Below, one piece after another: positions 11,992 to 14,177 of a stretch of DNA of 14,177 nt (positions are counted from its first letter, which is position 1; every line of letters begins with the position of its first letter). The position numbers were made by a program, and so were the translations under genes. The stretch is from the NCBI GenBank assembly GCA_964394845.1, contig CAYMZB010000020.1, forward strand, positions 1 to 14,177. The letters run 5' to 3'. The notes under the pieces were generated by a model. The model was given only the letters and a program-made list of their open reading frames with translations, was not told the origin of the DNA and searched no databases. The stretch is from CAYMZB01 sp964394845. Lineage in GTDB: Bacteria; Patescibacteriota; Microgenomatia; Daviesbacterales; UBA10151.

Positions 11992-13035
11992 GTGGAAGAT
12001 AAAATTAAAACTACTTCGAATGATTATCAAAATAAAATCTCCCAAGCAAGCTCTTTAAAAGACTTGGATGAGATTTTTTTGGCCCTATTTGGAAAAAATG
12101 GGGAAATAACTTTATTGCCAAAAGATTTTTCAAAATTACCTAAAGAAGAATTAAAAGTAGTTGGACCTTTATTTAACCAAGTAAAAGTTGAGCTTGAAAA
12201 AAGCATTGAAGATAAACGTAGGAAACTAAGAGAAAAAAGTTATGAGGCTTTAGAAAAAGAGGGATTTACCCTGCTATCAAAGGAGAAAATTCAAAATAGA
12301 ACAGGACACCTTCATTTAGCCACTCAGTTTAAGAAAGAAATTGTTGATCTTTTTACTAAGCTTGGTTTTTCAGAATCTGATGCCCCCCATATTGAGTTTG
12401 ACAAATATAATTTTGAATATTTAAACATTCCAAAAGATCACCCATCCCGTGACATGTGGGATACATTATATATAGACACCGCAAACCTGAAAGTAGAACC
12501 AGGATCTATGCTTTTAAGAACCCATACTTCTAATTTTTGGCCAAGGCTGATGGAAAAAGGTAAAACTCCTATCAGGGCTATGAGCTTTGACAGGTGTTTT
12601 AGATACGAAGCTGTTGATGCCAGACACTCTCATACTTTTAATCAATTTGAGATCGCTGTTGTTTCAGAAAAAGTGAGTATGGCTAATTTAAAGTACCTTT
12701 CAGATTATTTTTTAAAGACTATTTTAGGTAAAGAAGCAAAATCAAGATTTAGACCTAAATATTATCCTTTTGTTGAACCAGGAGTAGGCATTGATTGTCT
12801 TTGTGTTTTCTGTCATGGAAAAGGATGCAAGATTTGCTCTGGGACAGGCTGGTTTGAAATAGCAGGCGCAGGGCTGATCCATCCTAATGTTTTTAAATCT
12901 ACTAAGTTAGACCCCAAAATTTATACAGGTTTAGCCTGGGGCTTTGGCCCGGACAGGATATTAATGCTCAAATACGGAATTGAAGATATCAGATACTTTT
13001 TGGAAGGAGATTTAAAGTTTTTAGAGAAATTCTAG
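11992..13035 (+). CDS. pheS: Phenylalanyl-tRNA synthetase alpha subunit
   Basis: This is the catalytic alpha subunit of the (alpha-beta)2 PheRS. At 347 aa it is of normal length. It has an N-terminal coiled-coil helix pair (about 1-95), then the class II core: TGHLHLATQF (104-113), FEYLNIPKDHPSRDMWDTLY (141-160), LLRTHTSNFWPRLM (174-187), motif 2 around FDRCFRYEAVDARHSHTFNQ (199-218), and motif 3 GLAWGFGPDRILMLKYGI (313-330). Between FVEPGVGID and GWFEIAGAGLIHPNV there is a Cys-rich insert with Cys269, 271, 274, 279 and 282 (C-x-C-x2-C-x4-C-x2-C), a probable zinc knuckle absent from the E. coli enzyme. GTG is chosen because protein similarity begins there and a -10 box lies 6 bases upstream. 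It ends with two in-frame TAGs, 4 bases before pheT. Confidence 0.95.
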   Translation: MEDKIKTTSNDYQNKISQASSLKDLDEIFLALFGKNGEITLLPKDFSKLPKEELKVVGPLFNQVKVELEKSIEDKRRKLREKSYEALEKEGFTLLSKEKIQNRTGHLHLATQFKKEIVDLFTKLGFSESDAPHIEFDKYNFEYLNIPKDHPSRDMWDTLYIDTANLKVEPGSMLLRTHTSNFWPRLMEKGKTPIRAMSFDRCFRYEAVDARHSHTFNQFEIAVVSEKVSMANLKYLSDYFLKTILGKEAKSRFRPKYYPFVEPGVGIDCLCVFCHGKGCKICSGTGWFEIAGAGLIHPNVFKSTKLDPKIYTGLAWGFGPDRILMLKYGIEDIRYFLEGDLKFLEKF

Positions 13036-13039
13036 TAGT

Positions 13040-14177
13040 ATGAAAATTTCATTAGCCTGGTTAAAAGAATTAGTTGATTATCAACTCTCGTCAGATGAGT
13101 TGGCAAATAAATTGTCTTTATCATCCATTGGGATAAAACAACAAACAGAAGATTATTTAGAGCTTGATTTGACTTACAACAGGGGAGATTTGCTTTCCAT
13201 GAGAGGAATAGCCAGAGAAGTGGCAGCAATCACAAATGCCGTGATTACATTTAAAGATGAAACTTTTCCTGAATACAATCTCCCGGAAACACCAGTCAAG
13301 GTAGAAAATCCAAATCTTTGTCCTATTTATTGTTTGGCAAAAATCGAGGGTTTAAAGGTTAAACATTCACCTCAAGAATGGGTTAACAAATTAAATGCTT
13401 GTGGGATAAGATCAATTGATACCATCACAGATATTACAAACCTAATAATGTTAGAGCATGGACAACCAATGCATGCTTTTGATAGTAGCATAGTAAAGGA
13501 AGAAAAAATTTATGTGAGAAATGCCAAGGCAGATGAAAAAATAACTACAATAGACGGAAAAACTAGAAATTTAAGTAACTTAGATCTTCTGATAACAGAC
13601 TTAAGAAATATCCTGGGAGTTGCAGGGGTTATGGGGGGGAAGAATTCTGAAATATCCAACTCTACCACCTCAATTTTACTTGAAGCTGCTATCTTTAACC
13701 CTGTTTCTGTGAGAAATACTTCCAAAAAACAAGGTTTGTACTCTGAAGCCAGTAAAAGATTTCAGCATGGTTTGACTAAAACTAATCTTTTGCAAGCCCT
13801 GTCTGCTGCTATAAAAATGTATGAAGATTTAGGAGGAAAGCTAACAGCTATTTCATTAGTCGGCGATCTAACAGATAAACCTAAAACTATCACTCTTACA
13901 GAGGAAAAAATTAATTCTTTAATAGGCGCTGATATTCCTGCAAAACTGACAGAGTCCTCACTTAGTAAACTAGGATTCACATTAACCCCGCAAGCGAAGT
14001 CTTGGATAGTTACAGTACCTTACTGGAGACTGGATGTAAACATAGAGGAAGATTTAATAGAAGAAGTAGCCAGAATGTATGGCTATGATAGGATTGAAGG
14101 ACAACCGCTAAAAGATACCTCACCAATCACAATTGATCAAACTTTACCTAAATTCCTTTATAATTTAAAACTCAAAT
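13040..14177 (+). CDS. pheT: Phenylalanyl-tRNA synthetase beta subunit, 5' part, lacking the tRNA-binding OB domain
   Basis: The gene is open to the right edge (379 codons visible). It starts MKISLAWLKELVDYQLSSDE, the usual PheT N-terminus. After about residue 35 it passes straight to LELDLTYNRGDLLSMRGIARE, whereas typical bacterial PheT has a roughly 110-residue EMAP/OB tRNA-binding domain (B2) there. The B3/B4 editing module is present: ACGIRSIDTITDITNLIMLE, PMHAFD with its His near residue 144, GVAGVMGGKNSEIS with Glu near 203, and GLYSEASKRFQHGL. A B5-like region begins at about 280, including YWRLDVNIEEDLIEEVARMYG. Proofreading of Tyr-tRNA-Phe therefore looks intact. It follows pheS by 4 bases and is certainly co-transcribed. 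Confidence 0.95.
   Translation, partial: MKISLAWLKELVDYQLSSDELANKLSLSSIGIKQQTEDYLELDLTYNRGDLLSMRGIAREVAAITNAVITFKDETFPEYNLPETPVKVENPNLCPIYCLAKIEGLKVKHSPQEWVNKLNACGIRSIDTITDITNLIMLEHGQPMHAFDSSIVKEEKIYVRNAKADEKITTIDGKTRNLSNLDLLITDLRNILGVAGVMGGKNSEISNSTTSILLEAAIFNPVSVRNTSKKQGLYSEASKRFQHGLTKTNLLQALSAAIKMYEDLGGKLTAISLVGDLTDKPKTITLTEEKINSLIGADIPAKLTESSLSKLGFTLTPQAKSWIVTVPYWRLDVNIEEDLIEEVARMYGYDRIEGQPLKDTSPITIDQTLPKFLYNLKLK

Overview
The window looks like part of a small, AT-rich genome of the Candidate Phyla Radiation (Patescibacteria), possibly a Microgenomates-type lineage. This placement is inferred from content. The evidence is a cell-surface protein with an alternating Ser/Thr-Pro linker, a threonyl-tRNA synthetase without its editing half, a PheT without its tRNA-binding OB domain, start codons sitting almost on their -10 boxes, and near absence of terminators. 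TAG ends yvcK and pheS, TGA ends murT, and no internal TGA is seen. A standard bacterial code (table 11) therefore fits better than the UGA-glycine code of Gracilibacteria and Absconditabacteria.

Layout. Bases 1-3608 hold the 3' part of a giant secreted, membrane-anchored surface protein made of tandem cadherin-like and Ig-like modules. An in-frame TAG at 129-131 interrupts it, in the middle of a module. Bases 3609-4064 hold the collapsed remains of a minus-strand type II toxin-antitoxin pair (ribbon-helix-helix antitoxin plus PIN toxin), followed by a perfect 24-base palindrome. Two minus-strand tRNA-Leu genes (anticodons GAG and CAG) come next. They are divergent from yvcK (cofD-like).

Bases 5446-8746 form a cell-wall block on the plus strand. 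It has two related lysozyme-fold wall hydrolases, then murT and gatD, whose reading frames overlap by 4 bases. MurT-GatD amidates the D-glutamate of lipid II, so this block both modifies and cuts peptidoglycan. murT carries two separate tracts of 7-bp tandem repeats inside its coding frame.

Bases 8747-14177 are a translation block. It contains tRNA-Leu(UAG), a small charged protein of unknown function, a minus-strand tRNA-Val(GAC), thrS, the infC-rpmI-rplT operon (infC apparently starting at CTG), and pheS-pheT, with pheT running off the right edge.

The points most worth a second look are: the nonsense codon in the surface protein, the decayed vapBC locus with its palindrome, the in-frame heptamer repeats in murT, a terminator-like hairpin between a strong promoter and the second wall hydrolase, a recurrent extended -10/leaderless promoter architecture, and the trimmed aminoacyl-tRNA synthetases.
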